A stretch of DNA of 64,000 bases from Tolypeutes matacus (taxonomy: Eukaryota; Chordata; Mammalia; Cingulata; Chlamyphoridae). The notes under the pieces were generated by a model, which was not told where the DNA came from, ran no database searches, and saw only the letters and a list, made by a program, of their open reading frames with translations. The position numbers were made by a program, and so were the translations under genes. How positions within the stretch are numbered: the first letter of the stretch is position 1; each line of letters starts with the position of its first letter. Positions 11,312 to 22,639 of the stretch are shown one piece after another. The stretch spans positions 22,397,232 through 22,461,231 of the forward strand of contig JAKSZT010054215.1 in assembly GCA_026826555.1 (NCBI GenBank), given 5' to 3'.

Positions 11312-11628
11312 CAGGGGTCAGAAACCTTTTCCTGTAGAGTTAATACCATAGGCTTTGCAAGCCAAGGGGCAAAATCGAGACTACCATGTAGGTACTTATA
11401 TAACAAAAGATAAAATGTTTTCCAAAAATTTTTTTACTGAAATTCAGAATAAACTAATATGAACTGGATACCATTTTTTGGTAATCTGGGTCTACTCATG
11501 GGATGACTGAGATTTGTTCTTGGGGAGGGAGAACATTTTACTTAATTGGGGTTCAACGTTAGTGCTCCTTAGCATCAAATCGATTGCAAATGTTCATCTG
11601 TAAAAACCAGTCAGAGTGAGGGCTGCAG

Positions 11629-11665
<37 letters not shown>

Positions 11666-11725
11666 CAGCAGGTTGGACTTGGCCTGCAGCTCAATGTGGC
11701 CTGGGCTGCTGCTTGCCAGCCCCTG
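11312..11725 (+). mobile_element. hAT-type MITE with embedded (CA)16
   Basis: The left end CAGGGGTCAGAAACC and the right end GGCTTGCCAGCCCCTG are imperfect inverted repeats. Internal words CTTTGCAAGCC and GACTTGGCCTGCAGC fit a known mammalian Charlie-type MITE. The flanks TGTCAGCT and CTGTAGCT could be a decayed 8-bp duplication. A pure (CA)16 at 11632-11663 has grown inside it. A further element end, CAGTGGTTTTCAACC, starts a few bases after the right boundary. Confidence 0.65.
11632..11663. repeat. (CA)16 microsatellite
   Basis: A pure CA dinucleotide run of 32 bp inside the hAT-type MITE. It is likely length-polymorphic in a population. Confidence 0.95.
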
Positions 11726-11749
11726 CTGTAGCTCAGTGGTTTTCAACCT

Positions 11750-14034
11750 CAGTTTTATCAAAGTGCCAGGGGAGATTTTCTTTCCCCTTGCCAATGCTCA
11801 GACAAAGGACGGAAATCTGGTGGCCTGGCTGAATAGGGAGGTTTATCGCAGGTCATCTCTCACGATTTCTCATGCCTCAGTTTACCTAAGAAGCTCAGGG
11901 TGAGGACACACACCAGAAACAAAGGTCCTGTTTTTACTTCTGAATTAAGTTTTGCTTTGTGGGCTGGACAGTACTTTCTGGTGACGATACTTTCCTTCGT
12001 CCAGTGGCAACCTCTCTAGGGCTGGTTCTCCTCAGACGCCACCCAAGCATTGCCTTTAAAATGGAGCGTGCCTACAAAGCAGGCCGCGGAGCTGTGGTCG
12101 GCCTTATTAGTTTTTATACCCGATTAACTGTGAATTGACCTGTGTGATCCTAGGCAGGCCTCAGAGGCCTGGTGCTCACAGGCCACAGAGAGGGCAGCAG
12201 GGGTCACTCGGGGTCAAGGCTCAGAGTTCTCCAGAGGCACCTCTTTCCTTTCTGGGCCATCAGTCACACTTTTTCTGCTCATTTCCTATATGTCCCGAGA
12301 GTCCCCTTCATCTCTGCTCATCTTCCTCATGTTGGCCAAAGCTGGGTAGAGGCCATTCCTCTGGTCCAGCCTCTGCTATAACGAGAGGGAAGGAATTCCC
12401 AGCCCAGCACTGAGCTGGCGAGAAATCCCATCCCTCCTGCTTCACAATCAATTGGTCCAGAAGACAAAACCTGGATCTGGCATGCTCCCAGTTCTAACTA
12501 TTCCTTAATTCATCTCCATGTTTGATCACTCAACAAAGCTCCCGGAGAACCTGGCATGACACGGGACACAGGGGAATTGGGGACTTCCCCTCCTGAGGCT
12601 CTGGGTCCCCAGTGGAAAATGAAACAACTCAACTTACTTCAACATTGTGCTGTGAATGAGATGCTGCATAGGAAAGCTGCTACCAGGGGGCCCGCCTCAG
12701 AGCAGAGCATCAACACTTGGGACAGAAAGCGGCCGAGACAGGTGGGCAAGCTGTGGGGCACAGGACACTTGGCTGGCTCCTCTCCAGCCTGGCCGTGCCC
12801 ACAAGACAGTAATGGCACCCACGGGCACCAGGGCCTGACACCCCCAGACTCAGGGGCACATCCAGGTTCCCTAAGCTGCAGCTTCCAGGTCCCAGGCCCA
12901 GAGCTTGTGATTCAGAGGTTTGAGATGCAGCTCAGGAAATGTGATTTTAACAAACTCCCAGTGGCTCACTGGGGGAAGCCATGCCCCCAAGAAAGCCAAA
13001 TGTTGGGACAGATGCCTTTAGAGAGAGCTGGCATCACAGGGCTGGCCACAACCTAAGAGTGACTACTTGGCTTGAGTTCGTTTTATGTCCACTAGATCTT
13101 GAGTAACAGAGAAAATCATCGTAAGCAGGTTTTCAATATGGAGAATGTAGATTCTACCTTTATAGCCAGTGCCCCCTTTGCCAGTACTTGTTATCTAATA
13201 CTACATACTATGCTGTTGGGGCACCGAAAGTGAGAAACACATGCCCTGGGAACTGAAACACAAGCATTACTCAGCCAGCAATGAAGCTTAGGCTTTGTCT
13301 TCACAAAACAGATCCAATGTAAAAGTGTAGCTTTCTATTCTTTGGCCAAGTTTCTAATCAACAAATTTGAAGTGATCTCGCCTAGCACTGGCCGAGTGGT
13401 TTGCCAAGTGTGCTGGCTGTGTTCAGAGGATGATGTGAATACAGTTCTCACAGATGATTCTCACTACCAGGGGTTATATTCCTGAAAAAGGTGTTGCAAG
13501 TCCATATGATGGAAAATGAATCTGATTTCCCCATAGATACAATGCTATTCTATCGGATTATGTGGTTGGGAATTCACTGTGGAAGGACCCACGGGCTAAA
13601 AGAACAGTAGGGGTGAAGGCTTGGAAGTGTAAAAAGCGAAGGTATTTTCCAGAGGTGTGAATGGTCTGGGGTTGCAGATGATTTTGGCTCCCTTTTTCTC
13701 CCACTGAGGAATCCCAGGCCGTTCCCTCATTCCCTACATTTAAGCTTATGAGGCACTCTAGCTTCTGCCCCTAAAAGGTCCCTTGACTCTCTCTCTTGGT
13801 GTCCATTGCACCTGCCATAATTCCAGTTCTCAGAATCTCTTGATTAGACTTGCAGCCAACTTCTATCTGGTCTTCCTGTCACCATTCTCTCCTTACAGAA
13901 CTTCTTACAGAAAATAATCGTTCTTGCAGACTATATCTTATTTGTCTTGACATAAATCATCCCTTAACAGAATATTCTAGATCATGTTAGACATGCAAAG
14001 GGACAGAGTCTGCTAGTGTCCCCGAGATTCTGTC
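11750..14034. other. Intergenic mosaic, no gene recognised
   Basis: About 2.3 kb of moderately GC-rich DNA. A MER5-like fragment is suggested around 12905-12980 by GATTCAGAGGTTTGAG and TTTTAACAAACTCCCAG. The longest frame (plus strand, 12556-13056, 166 codons) has no domain, low-complexity composition and no splice or promoter support, so it is not called as a gene. Confidence 0.4.
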
Positions 14035-14348
14035 TTGTCTCCCTTGCAGTCAGATGGGACATGCGACTGAAATCTAGCCAACCAAGTGTGAGCAGAACCA
14101 CGTTCCACTTAGATCAGGGGCTTGTAGGCGAGCAACCAGCCTTCTCCATGCCCCCTTCCTCTCTGGTAGGACCTGGATGATGCAGACGATGACAGGGTCC
14201 TCGGAGGTGACGGGGCCCCTGATGGAAGAACACTACTTCTCAGCAGAAATACCTGCCTGAACTCTCAGTGAGGGGTAATACTCTTGTCTTTAAGCTACTG
14301 TATTATGAGGGTCTATTTGTTATAAAAACTTAACCTGCCCTAACCAAA
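14035..14348 (+). repeat. Decayed LTR-like repeat
   Basis: Resembles the family at 8822-9201: GGGACATGCGACTGAAATCT, then TTTAAGCTACTGTATTATGA and the end CCTGCCCTAACCAAAC. Both boundaries are approximate. Confidence 0.35.
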
Positions 14349-14394
14349 CTTTTGTTGCATTAAGTTGAATAAAAATACTTAACATTTCATAATA

Positions 14395-14605
14395 GATGAC
14401 ATTTGTTTAGTGTTTATTCTTTGCCAGGCACTCCTCTGAGTACTTTACCCATATCATTCTCACTCAATCATCATAACAGCCCTGAGTTGGGTGCTATTAT
14501 CATCTCAACTTTACTGAAGAGGAAACCAAGTCACAGAGAGATTAAGGAACTAGCCCATGGTTACAAAGTGTGGTGGATGCCCAAACATCTGGCTCCAGAG
14601 CATTT
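14395..14605 (-). repeat. MIR SINE (antisense)
   Basis: Antisense MIR blocks in order: TTTGCCAGGCACTCCTCTGA, ACTTTACCCATATCATTCTC and the GAGGAAACCAAGTCACAGAG core. Confidence 0.8.
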
Positions 14606-15246
14606 ATTTAGGGCCAGGCTTTGGTCTAGACATTGCGGAAGATGCCAAGATGAGCAACGCGTTATGTGCATGAACTTGCAGTTGACTAGAACATGTTACA
14701 AAGTCTTTTACTTGCTTTTTCACAATTCTTGCCTTATTTTATCTCATTAAAGCAGAAGCTGAAGGAATCCTCTAATTCTGAGCAGGTTTATTGACTTAAG
14801 GGATTATTTTGATAACCATCATTGATGAGTAAAATTTGGAAAACACTTAGGATCACATAATCTTTTTGAGAAATTAATTCTGGTTTTATCCCTCTTTTTC
14901 TCATTGCAGTTTCCCTAATACACTACAGACTAATAACCAAACGTCTGTTTAATAAGAGTTACCATTAGAATGAATGACTTTACCCTGTGTCCTGGAGTTG
15001 CAGTAGGCATACATGTCTTAAAAATGCTCAAGTCAACGTTTGTTTTCCTTAGCTCTTGTTCCTTCACCTTTAATTCCTTAGCCCTTGTTGCTTCATCGTG
15101 TCAAAAACTACAAAGTGTTGGCTTGAATGGAGGCCAAACTCAAAGCCATTTAGCACTGCCTTTGATTCCAAAACTGAAGATAAAAATCCAGTTGGTCACA
15201 GTTCTGCTTTAGAAGAGTAGGAAGCATGCTTATAAAGTGAGTCATT

Positions 15247-15671
15247 GTTATGGTTTGAATGGGGTCCCCCCAAAAGAAATGCTCAACCCCCGTCTGGGAG
15301 TGTAATCTCATTTGGGAATAGGATTTTTGAGGATGCTATTAGTTCAGACGAGTCAAACTGGGTGGGTTCTAATCCAATATGACTGATGCCCTTATGAGCA
15401 GATGAAATTTGGACACAGTTGGGAAGAAAGAGAGAGAGTGCATGTACGCCATGTGACAGAGGCAGAAATTGAGTTATGCTGCCATAAGCCAAGGAACATC
15501 ATGGATTGCCAGACCCATTAGAAGCCAGGGGAGGGCATCTTAAGATGCAGGGTGGTCCTGCTGATACCTTTATTTTGGACTTCTGGCCTTCAGAACTGTG
15601 AGACAACGAGCTTCTGTTGTTTAATCCATCTAGTCCGTGGCACTTTGTCACAGCAGCCCTGGCAAACTCAG
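15247..15671 (+). repeat. MLT1-type (ERVL-MaLR) LTR
   Basis: Starts TTATGGTTTGAATGGGGTCC, continues AATCCAATATGACTGATGCC and CCTTCAGAACTGTGAGACAA, and ends GCCCTGGCAAACTCA, the regular order of MLT1. About 425 bp and diverged. Confidence 0.8.
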
Positions 15672-15779
15672 GCAGTCCCTTTGTCCTGATTTCCCTCTGC
15701 TTGGCTGATTCTCCCTGGCTTTTTCTCCTCCTCTGCTGGTGTCCATAAGGGCCTCTCTTTATCCACACAACCTCCCTTG

Positions 15780-16105
15780 AGAAACATCATCTATCCCCAA
15801 GGCTTTAAATATGACATATAAGTTGAGGTTCTCAAAGGCCTTCAGGGCCAGCGAGCAAGAAAATGAGGCCCTCAATCTTACAACCACAGGGAATTGAATT
15901 CTGCCAACATCTATGTGAGCTTGGAAATGAATTCCTTCCCTGACAAGCCTCAGATGAGACCACAGCCCTGGCCAGCACATTGAGGGCAGCTTTGTGAAGG
16001 ACTTTCTGTGTGCTGCAGAAACTTGGAAATAATAGATGTGTGCTGTCTTTAGCCACCAGGTTTTGGTAATATTGTTATACAGCAATAGATAATTAATATA
16101 CCCTA
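15780..16105 (+). repeat. Second old MaLR-like LTR fragment
   Basis: GAGGCCCTCAATCTTACAAC, GAATTGAATTCTGCCAACAT, CCACAGCCCTGGCCAGCAC and the tail ACAGCAATAGATAATTAATA follow an MLT1-related LTR. It lies just downstream of the 15247 copy in the same orientation. The two are different subfamilies, not a matched LTR pair. Confidence 0.65.
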
Positions 16106-16204
16106 TTTCCATTCTTGCCACGCCTCCCCAACCCCCTCAATCCCTTCTCCACACAGTAGCTGTTTTCTAGCTACCACCCCCCCCCATTTGAAAACATTTG
16201 AATG

Positions 16205-16640
16205 GCTTCTGAATGGCCCTGGCCATTGGTCCCTGTGCTACTATAGAGTCTGAACTCACTGCTCATGTTACAACACACCTTGCTCACCACCTGCAGGCCA
16301 CAGCTTTCTGGCTCAGGACGCTCACAGATGCCATTTTCTTGTCTAGAAGGCCTTTCCTCCCCAACTGCTTTTCAGATATCTGGCTCCTTCTTTTCTTTGA
16401 GAGGTCTCCTCTGGAATTTACCACCTCCATTTCTGGGTTAGTAGGTTCTCAGCCCTCTCTTTATTTTCTTTATAGCTCATATTACAATTTGTGACTGGTA
16501 TTACCCCCTGCCCCATCTCACTTCACTAGAACATAAGCCCTATGAGGGCAGACAATACAATTGTTTCATGCAGCACTATGATCTCACACCTGGTATACAT
16601 AAGGTATATATTCAGTAAATACTTGCTGAATGAATTGAAT
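16205..16640 (+). repeat. L2 LINE 3' end
   Basis: CTTGCTCACCACCTGCAGGC, AAGGCCTTTCCTCCCCAAC, AACATAAGCCCTATGAGGGC and the end AAATACTTGCTGAATGAATT are standard L2 3' words. No reading frame is intact. Confidence 0.8.
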
Positions 16641-17149
16641 TTTCAATCGAATCTACCAGAATGTGTATGTCCAAATCAAGGTTTGCTATAATTTCCTGCC
16701 AGTCTCATTACTCTGCAGTCAAAGAAGATATTTCTGGGCCAAATACTTGCTTCCTTCCTCCCCTGTCTTCCAATGCATCCTTTGAGCTCTGTTCACATAT
16801 CCTAGGATGAAGGCTCTGGAGAGAAGGGCTGGAAGAGAAAAAGAAATGAAGTCAGGACTCAATGGGGCTCAGGAGGCTACAGGCCAGGGAAGCAGAGCCT
16901 GAGGCACTTAGGAAAGCAGCCAGGGCACTGATCTGCCAAGGGCGGCCACCCTGGACCCAGAGCCTCTGTGTCCTGCGGGGTAACTGAGCACAGCCCTGAG
17001 AGCTGCTCTCCGCTAAGTCACCAGAAGGGAGAGGCCGCGTGCGTGTGTGCGCGAGTGTGAGCAATATGTATAATGGGCTTCACAAAATACACCACATTAA
17101 CTCAATAGCTATTGAGATGCATAAGCGATGTGAGTGCCTGGGCCGTATT

Positions 17150-17225
17150 AATTTAGCCCTCTCTAGAAATGCCTGGAAAATAATAGGCATTTAATAAGTG
17201 ACTGTGGAATAAATAAATGATTGAA
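17150..17225 (+). repeat. Short L2 3' terminal piece
   Basis: TAATAGGCATTTAATAAGTG followed by AATAAATAAATGATTGAAT resembles the extreme L2 3' end. Confidence 0.45.
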
Positions 17226-17334
17226 TTTTGAGGGCTTTTTTATTGAGGTCATATGAGAATAAAGCACGTGTCTTCAGCTACTATACAACTGGTGTTGAAA
17301 ATATTGGTCATCACTGGAGAAGATAGAGCACTTT

Positions 17335-17510
17335 GGATTTGAATCCTAGCTCCACCACTTAACCAGTTGTGTGACCTTAGGCCAGTTACTTAACCTCTCA
17401 GTGTATCAGATTTCTGAACTATAGAAAGTGGACTGTCATATCGAACACACAGAATTTTGAGAGGTTTGAATGAAATTGTGTATACTAAGTGCCTCATGGT
17501 TTTAATAAAT
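17335..17510 (+). repeat. MIR SINE (sense)
   Basis: TTGAATCCTAGCTCCACCAC, TTGTGTGACCTTAGGCCAGT and TACTTAACCTCTCAGTGTAT are the tRNA-derived and core blocks of MIR. Its 3' end overlaps the start of an exact 99-bp direct repeat. Confidence 0.85.
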
Positions 17511-17580
17511 GTTATTTCTCCCTTCAAATTCTTTTATTTAAGGATCCAGGTGGTACATTATACTCAGAATATAAGGATAG
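17482..17580 (+). repeat. 99-bp exact direct repeat, copy 1
   Basis: This copy is identical base for base, as far as I can read, to 18365-18463, with a constant offset of 883. The repeat includes the 3' end of a MIR and about 65 bp of unique sequence. The flanks differ immediately outside both edges (T versus C on the left, G versus C on the right). It is not a known transposable element, which suggests a recent segmental duplication, gene conversion or an assembly error. Confidence 0.95.
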
Positions 17581-18364
17581 GAAGTTTGTCTTTCCTTATG
17601 CCCAGTATGAGTCCTCCCAGATTTCAGCAGAGGGGGACTATCTAATCCCCCTCTGCTCCAGCTGTTAAGAAATTCAGAGCCAAATTGAGTGACAACTGTA
17701 ATTTACCACTCACTAATGCTTTCTGGAAGCCTCATGTCCCCTTCCTCTACGTGGTTTGGAAACAATTGAAAGAAAGCTAGGTGTGAGGGAGCGGGGAAGG
17801 AGGACAATGCGGGAACAGATGTCTTCACAATAAGAGAATAGGCAAATCTGGATCCTCAAAGAGGGTCCCTTGGCTTGCTAGGAAAGAGACCTAAGATTCG
17901 TTTATCAAGGGACCAGGGCCTGGCATGTGTTCCAGTGCCAAAATTGAGGCTAATGGAGGTGCGTACGGTGCTGTGTGACAGTTTGCTCTCTAAAGTTCTG
18001 ATACCTTCCAATATTTCCTGGAATGAGATCATTAGGGATAAGGGAGCTAAGGCCATGTAAACTTGGCATGTGACAGAATAGAGAGAGCTCTGTCCTTACA
18101 TGATGTGCTCTTTGTTGAATGTGGGCCAAAGAGAGGAGTTAAGTTTTGTATACCTCTGTCTAGTTGGGAATTCAAGTCACGTGGGAAGTGAGCCCTAAAA
18201 ATATGGTTTCTAATTCCAGTTTTTAAATCTTAAGATTCTGGCATGTGTTTTATATATGCCAGTGATACTCAACTTTTGAAGCAATGCCTCTCTGGAGGAG
18301 AATATCCAAAGGAAGTGGAGGAAGCAGCAGAAGCAACCAGGAGGGGAGGTCAGAGAGATATGGC

Positions 18365-18463
18365 ATACTAAGTGCCTCATGGTTTTAATAAATGTTATTT
18401 CTCCCTTCAAATTCTTTTATTTAAGGATCCAGGTGGTACATTATACTCAGAATATAAGGATAG
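18365..18463 (+). repeat. 99-bp exact direct repeat, copy 2
   Basis: Second copy of the 99-bp block at 17482-17580. Only the last part of the MIR is present here, without the MIR body found upstream of copy 1. Copy 1 is therefore the likely source and this the derived insertion. Confidence 0.95.
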
Positions 18464-18757
18464 CCATGAAGGCAAGAAGGGAAGGAAGTTCAAGGAAGAC
18501 TGGTCAGCACTACCGAATGCTACTAAGGACTCAAGGAAAATGAAGGCCGGTTTCTAGAAGTCAAATTTCATTTTCCCAGAGATATCCATTTCATAAGAGA
18601 AAAAACTGGTTCTTAAACTGTAACAAAATCAGTCCCTTGGGATAGAGCACATTTTAAAGCTCACACCATTTCATGGTAAAATAATCATATTATTCACAAC
18701 CAAGAATCAAAATTATTCCAGTTCTTTTAAATTTGACCCAATGGCCATAAAGCCAAG

Positions 18758-18768
18758 GGGGGGGGGGA
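18758..18768. repeat. Poly(G) run
   Basis: A pure G homopolymer of about 11 bases. Long G runs are uncommon in mammalian DNA, are prone to sequencing error and can form G-quadruplex ends. Confidence 0.85.
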
Positions 18769-18914
18769 GTGGATTAAATGGACCCAAACCCTTTTCTGTT
18801 CTACCACATTTCCTTCTGCTTCTAGAAGAGGATGGCCAGACAGCCTCCTGATTGTCCACACCACTTCTCTTGCCATACGAGGGACCCTGGAAGAAGAGAG
18901 GAGGCCCATGCCTT

Positions 18915-19092
18915 AGCAAGAGAGTCCAGGATCCAAATATTGGATTTGCCCTTTATTAGCTGTGTGATCTTGGTCATTTTTCTTATGTGACCTGTAAGTT
19001 TTTCATCTGTGAAGGGGAGATATGAATTCATGGCTTTGAGGAGTAAGGATTAAACAGAATAATGAATGCACCTAGTATGGTTTCTGGCACCA
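18915..19092 (+). repeat. MIR SINE (sense)
   Basis: TTGCCCTTTATTAGCTGTGT, GATCTTGGTCATTTTTCTTA and TTAAACAGAATAATGAATGC are decayed MIR blocks in the sense order. Confidence 0.65.
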
Positions 19093-19274
19093 GGACTCAG
19101 AAATGAGTTTTTCCTCCTTGCTTTTTAGAAGTGAGTGCTTTGATCTGGGTTGGAGAAAGGAATAAAACGCAGGAAACGAATTAATAGGATGGTATATTTT
19201 CCTATAACATGGAAGGAAGAAATGAAGTAGAAGCCCAGGAAAAAAAATCTTATAATCATACCTTGAGGTGATGA

Positions 19275-19495
19275 CATTTAACATAGTTAGCACTTATTAT
19301 TTACTATGTGCCAGATGCCTAAGTGTTCTACATATATTAATTCTTTTCCCTTTTAATCCTTGTAACAAAACCATGAGGTAGGTATGATCATTATTCTCAT
19401 TTCATGATGAGGTGACTGGGGTACAAGGAGAATTGCTGAGTTATTAAATAATAAGTAGCAGAGGCAGATTTGGACCTAAGCAGTTACAGAATTCA
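19275..19495 (-). repeat. MIR SINE (antisense)
   Basis: TTACTATGTGCCAGATGCCT, AACCATGAGGTAGGTATGA, TTTCATGATGAGGTGACTGG and GCAGAGGCAGATTTGGACCT give a nearly complete antisense MIR. Confidence 0.85.
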
Positions 19496-19514
19496 TTTCA
19501 TGGGAAGGAGCCTC

Positions 19515-19870
19515 TGAGATGGAGATTTGTGTGCAGATTTACTGCATTTGGGAACAACACATGTGAAGAAAACAAGATTGAATGGGCAGAGGGAGAGATT
19601 GGGCTGGGAAGCAGTTGTCACAGAGATTGTGATGGAGCCTCAGCCAAACTCACTGGGACGTATGAAGCGCAGGCAGCCTTTCATGATGTCCCAAATCGAG
19701 GCAAGGAGGGCGGAATCTTTGTACCCTCATGACCAGTCACTGGGTGCTGCTGCCTTTGGGAAGGAGGGTGTGGCCTGGTGGAAAATGGCTCTTGTCAGTC
19801 CCCCGCAATTCCTGGAGGACTCCGTGGAGAGCGGTCAGCTGCCACCACCTATACCTGGGGGAATGAATGC
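19515..19870 (+). repeat. Old LTR-like repeat, copy A
   Basis: Aligns by eye, with many differences, to 21625-21995 in the same orientation. Shared landmarks are AAGATTGAATGGGCAGAGGG (A) with AGGATTGGGCAGAGGGAGAA (B), GTCACTGGGTGCTGCTGCC with ATCACTGGATGCAGCTGTCC, and AAAATGGCTCTT with AAGATGGCTCTT. The 1.75 kb between the copies could be remnants of an endogenous retroviral interior, but no coding domain is visible. Confidence 0.5.
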
Positions 19871-21624
19871 ACACCACAGGATCCACTGAGGTTCACCTTG
19901 CGCCACTCAGATCCACTTGCTTTGAATCAATTCTGGGGTCAGCTTTTCCAAGATTCTAGGGCAAACTTAGAAGAGAAATATGAGTGGAACAAACCTTGCA
20001 ATCTCCGCAGTTGCTGCTGGTTTTGGGGTCACCACTGGTACACATTGTCCCTCCTCTGCTACCCATTCTAAATTCCCTCTCCCTTGGCAAGAACCTCTGC
20101 TAATCTTGGTGGTTTACTAGGGGGTTGATCCAGACCCTCATCCATGAGGGGTCTGAGCTCCTGCTAACCATGTCTCTCAGGTCTACAAACCAGGCAAGGG
20201 ACTTTGACTGATTATTGGGGTGGCTGCTGTCAGCCTGGATTTCCAACAATACCACACGGGCTGCCTTCCAATCTTGCTCCTCTAGGGGTGACATGTTTTA
20301 TTAATCATCTCCAGAGACCTCTGCTAGTTAGCCCCTCTGGCTACCACTCCAACCTCACTGTTCATTATGATAATCTAACTCAGTGGGCCTCTGCGGTTTC
20401 AGGATCCTGTTGTCCCCATTGCTATCGGGGCCCAGCTCTGTAATGGCATCTTCTACCCTCAGCCCTGGCCTATGATCATGCTCTAAGCAAAAAGGCCCTG
20501 GTTTCTCTCCCAGAACTGTCATCTGGTGGGTGTTCAGGCCTTATGAAGCATCTACCCCAGCAGTCCTGCTGCTTGGAGTTTTCTTGTTCTTTTTTCTACC
20601 ATCTACCATGGCAGCTCTAGCATTTCTTTTTGGCTTAGTGTGAGCCACCATTTTCTCCAAGCTTAGCAGCTTATTAGCAGCAGAGTCACACCTTCTTCCA
20701 AGGTCCTTGCCAGGGTGTTAAATACCTTATCAATAAACTCTCCCTTGTCTAGCTTCATATTCTGTCATTCCTTGGCTCACCACCCTTAGAATCCAGTCCC
20801 ATAATTCTATTTCCCACAGGTACATCTGGGCTAGGTCCTGGATCTCCCTTGGGATGTAGTTCTTTTCCTCTTACAGCTGCCAGGCTACATTGTGACTTAA
20901 ACCTAGTTAATTGGTCTGACAGCTGGGAGAGGAGGCAAGCAGCATGTGCTGTCTTGCAAGGGAGAGGCCTCTGCAGCACCCTTGAGCAAAGGGGAAGCAC
21001 TAGCTTTTAACAGGGAGGAATGGGCCAGTTATGCAGGTCCAGAGCTCACAGGAAACAGGAGATTCAAGATTGTTCATGCATCAACCCAGATAGTCCTAGC
21101 CCTTGCCAGTCAGGGTTCTGGCCTGGGCGTAGCTGCCTTTTGGAGGCTAAGGGTTCTGGATTCTCCGGAGTTGTACGTCTCTTGTAATTGGGACCTGGGT
21201 GTGGTCCTCAGCTTTATTTTTTTGGCTGCAGGAGATGTGCTTCTCTAGATGCTACCAAGGAGTATCTCTGGCTTTCATATTTTTGCCTTTAATTGATGAT
21301 TAATCACCCTCAGCTTTTCGTTGTCTTTTTCCAGTGCACCCAGCAACAGCCATCCCATTCCACTGCCCTTAGAATTTCTATTTCCCTTACTTCTCAAATG
21401 CCTGCTATGTTGCCCCCTCCAGTACATCCCTTCCATCAGTATGCCGCCCCACTTCATCGCTGATGAAAGTTTTCACAATTGTACAGCTCTGCCTGCCAGA
21501 GCCTAGCTTGAGCCACCTACCTTAGGGCTGCAGGCTACTGGGAGACCCAGCTCCCAAATCCTATTCTAGAATCTATTTTCTTGGACCACTCCAGGTACCA
21601 ATGGTTGGGTTCCTTGGAAAGCAG
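19871..21624. other. Sequence between the LTR-like pair
   Basis: No intact frame or recognisable protein domain. It may be a decayed ERV-type internal region, inferred only from its position between two related direct repeats. It is moderately GC-rich compared with the rest of the intergenic region. Confidence 0.3.
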
Positions 21625-21995
21625 ACTGGGCTAGAGATCTGCATATAGGAAGTTTATGGAGCTGTGGTCTTATGATCAACAGCTGTAGGGGAGTAAAGGA
21701 AACAGGATTGGGCAGAGGGAGAAGCTGACTGCTCTGCAGTTACATGAAGGTCTCAGCCACTCTTATGGGGAGCTCTAGAACTGGGATAACCCTTTTAAGT
21801 TGTTCTGAAATGGAGCTAGGAGCTGGGCCTCTATACCCCCTCTCTGACCCATCACTGGATGCAGCTGTCCCCGGCAAGGGAGCAAGGCATTAGGTAAGAT
21901 GGCTCTTTTAGCTGTGAAGCAATCTCCAGGGAAAGACTCAGCAGGGAGCTGTTAGTTGCCAACACCATCAGCAGTTGGTGGAATTAGTGCTTCAA
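21625..21995 (+). repeat. Old LTR-like repeat, copy B
   Basis: Homologous to 19515-19870 (see copy A). The two copies are strongly diverged, which, if they are paired LTRs, would make the insertion very old. Confidence 0.5.
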
Positions 21996-22384
21996 TCCTA
22001 GGGTAGGAGTGGAGTGGAATAGGTAGCAGGGCTGGGCAGCACCCTGCTACCTATTCCAGAGAGTATGGGATAAGGAGGATGCCAGGCTTATTTTTAAAGC
22101 AAAATGAACTCCTTTTTAAAGAAAATTAAATCTGAAAAAATGGTAAAGGTCTGGAGATATCTTTTATTTTGCCTTATAGATCTCAAGGGTCCTTTGGTCC
22201 AGGAGCCTTGTTTCCTGTATTTGCAGTAATAGTTGCAAGCAAAGAGACTTCTGGGTTGTCCCATCGTCTGTAGTGCCTCCCAGAGCCCCTCAGGTTGTAG
22301 GTGTAAAATACTTTATATCCATTCAGATTATACAAAAACTTGGACTTTCACAAATTCCTACTTTATAACATCCCCTCCATTCTC

Positions 22385-22632
22385 CTAACTAACTTCTATT
22401 TGTGCTTCAAGGCCCAGCTCATATGTTCCTACCTGTGAAGCTGAACTTGACACTACCCTACAGAATTAATTACTCCGTGTTCTCATTGCTTTTTACCCAT
22501 TTTTGTTTTTAGCACTTATTCCATAGCATTGTGGTTCTTTGCTAGATTGTGAGCTCAGCAGCATCAGGAAAATAGAATGTAGAACATATGCTTGGCATAT
22601 ACTAATATTCAATAAATCCCTGTCAATTGAAT
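22385..22632 (+). repeat. L2 LINE 3' end
   Basis: CTTCAAGGCCCAGCTCATAT, TTTAGCACTTATTCCATAGC, TAGATTGTGAGCTCAGCAGC and TTCAATAAATCCCTGTCAAT follow the L2 3' consensus order. Confidence 0.75.
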
Positions 22633-22639
22633 AAAAATA

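Noticed and set aside
12556..13056. 166-codon open frame, the longest in the window
   Set aside because: No domain, no splice sites or promoter context, partly over a MER5-like fragment. Length is compatible with chance in GC-rich DNA.
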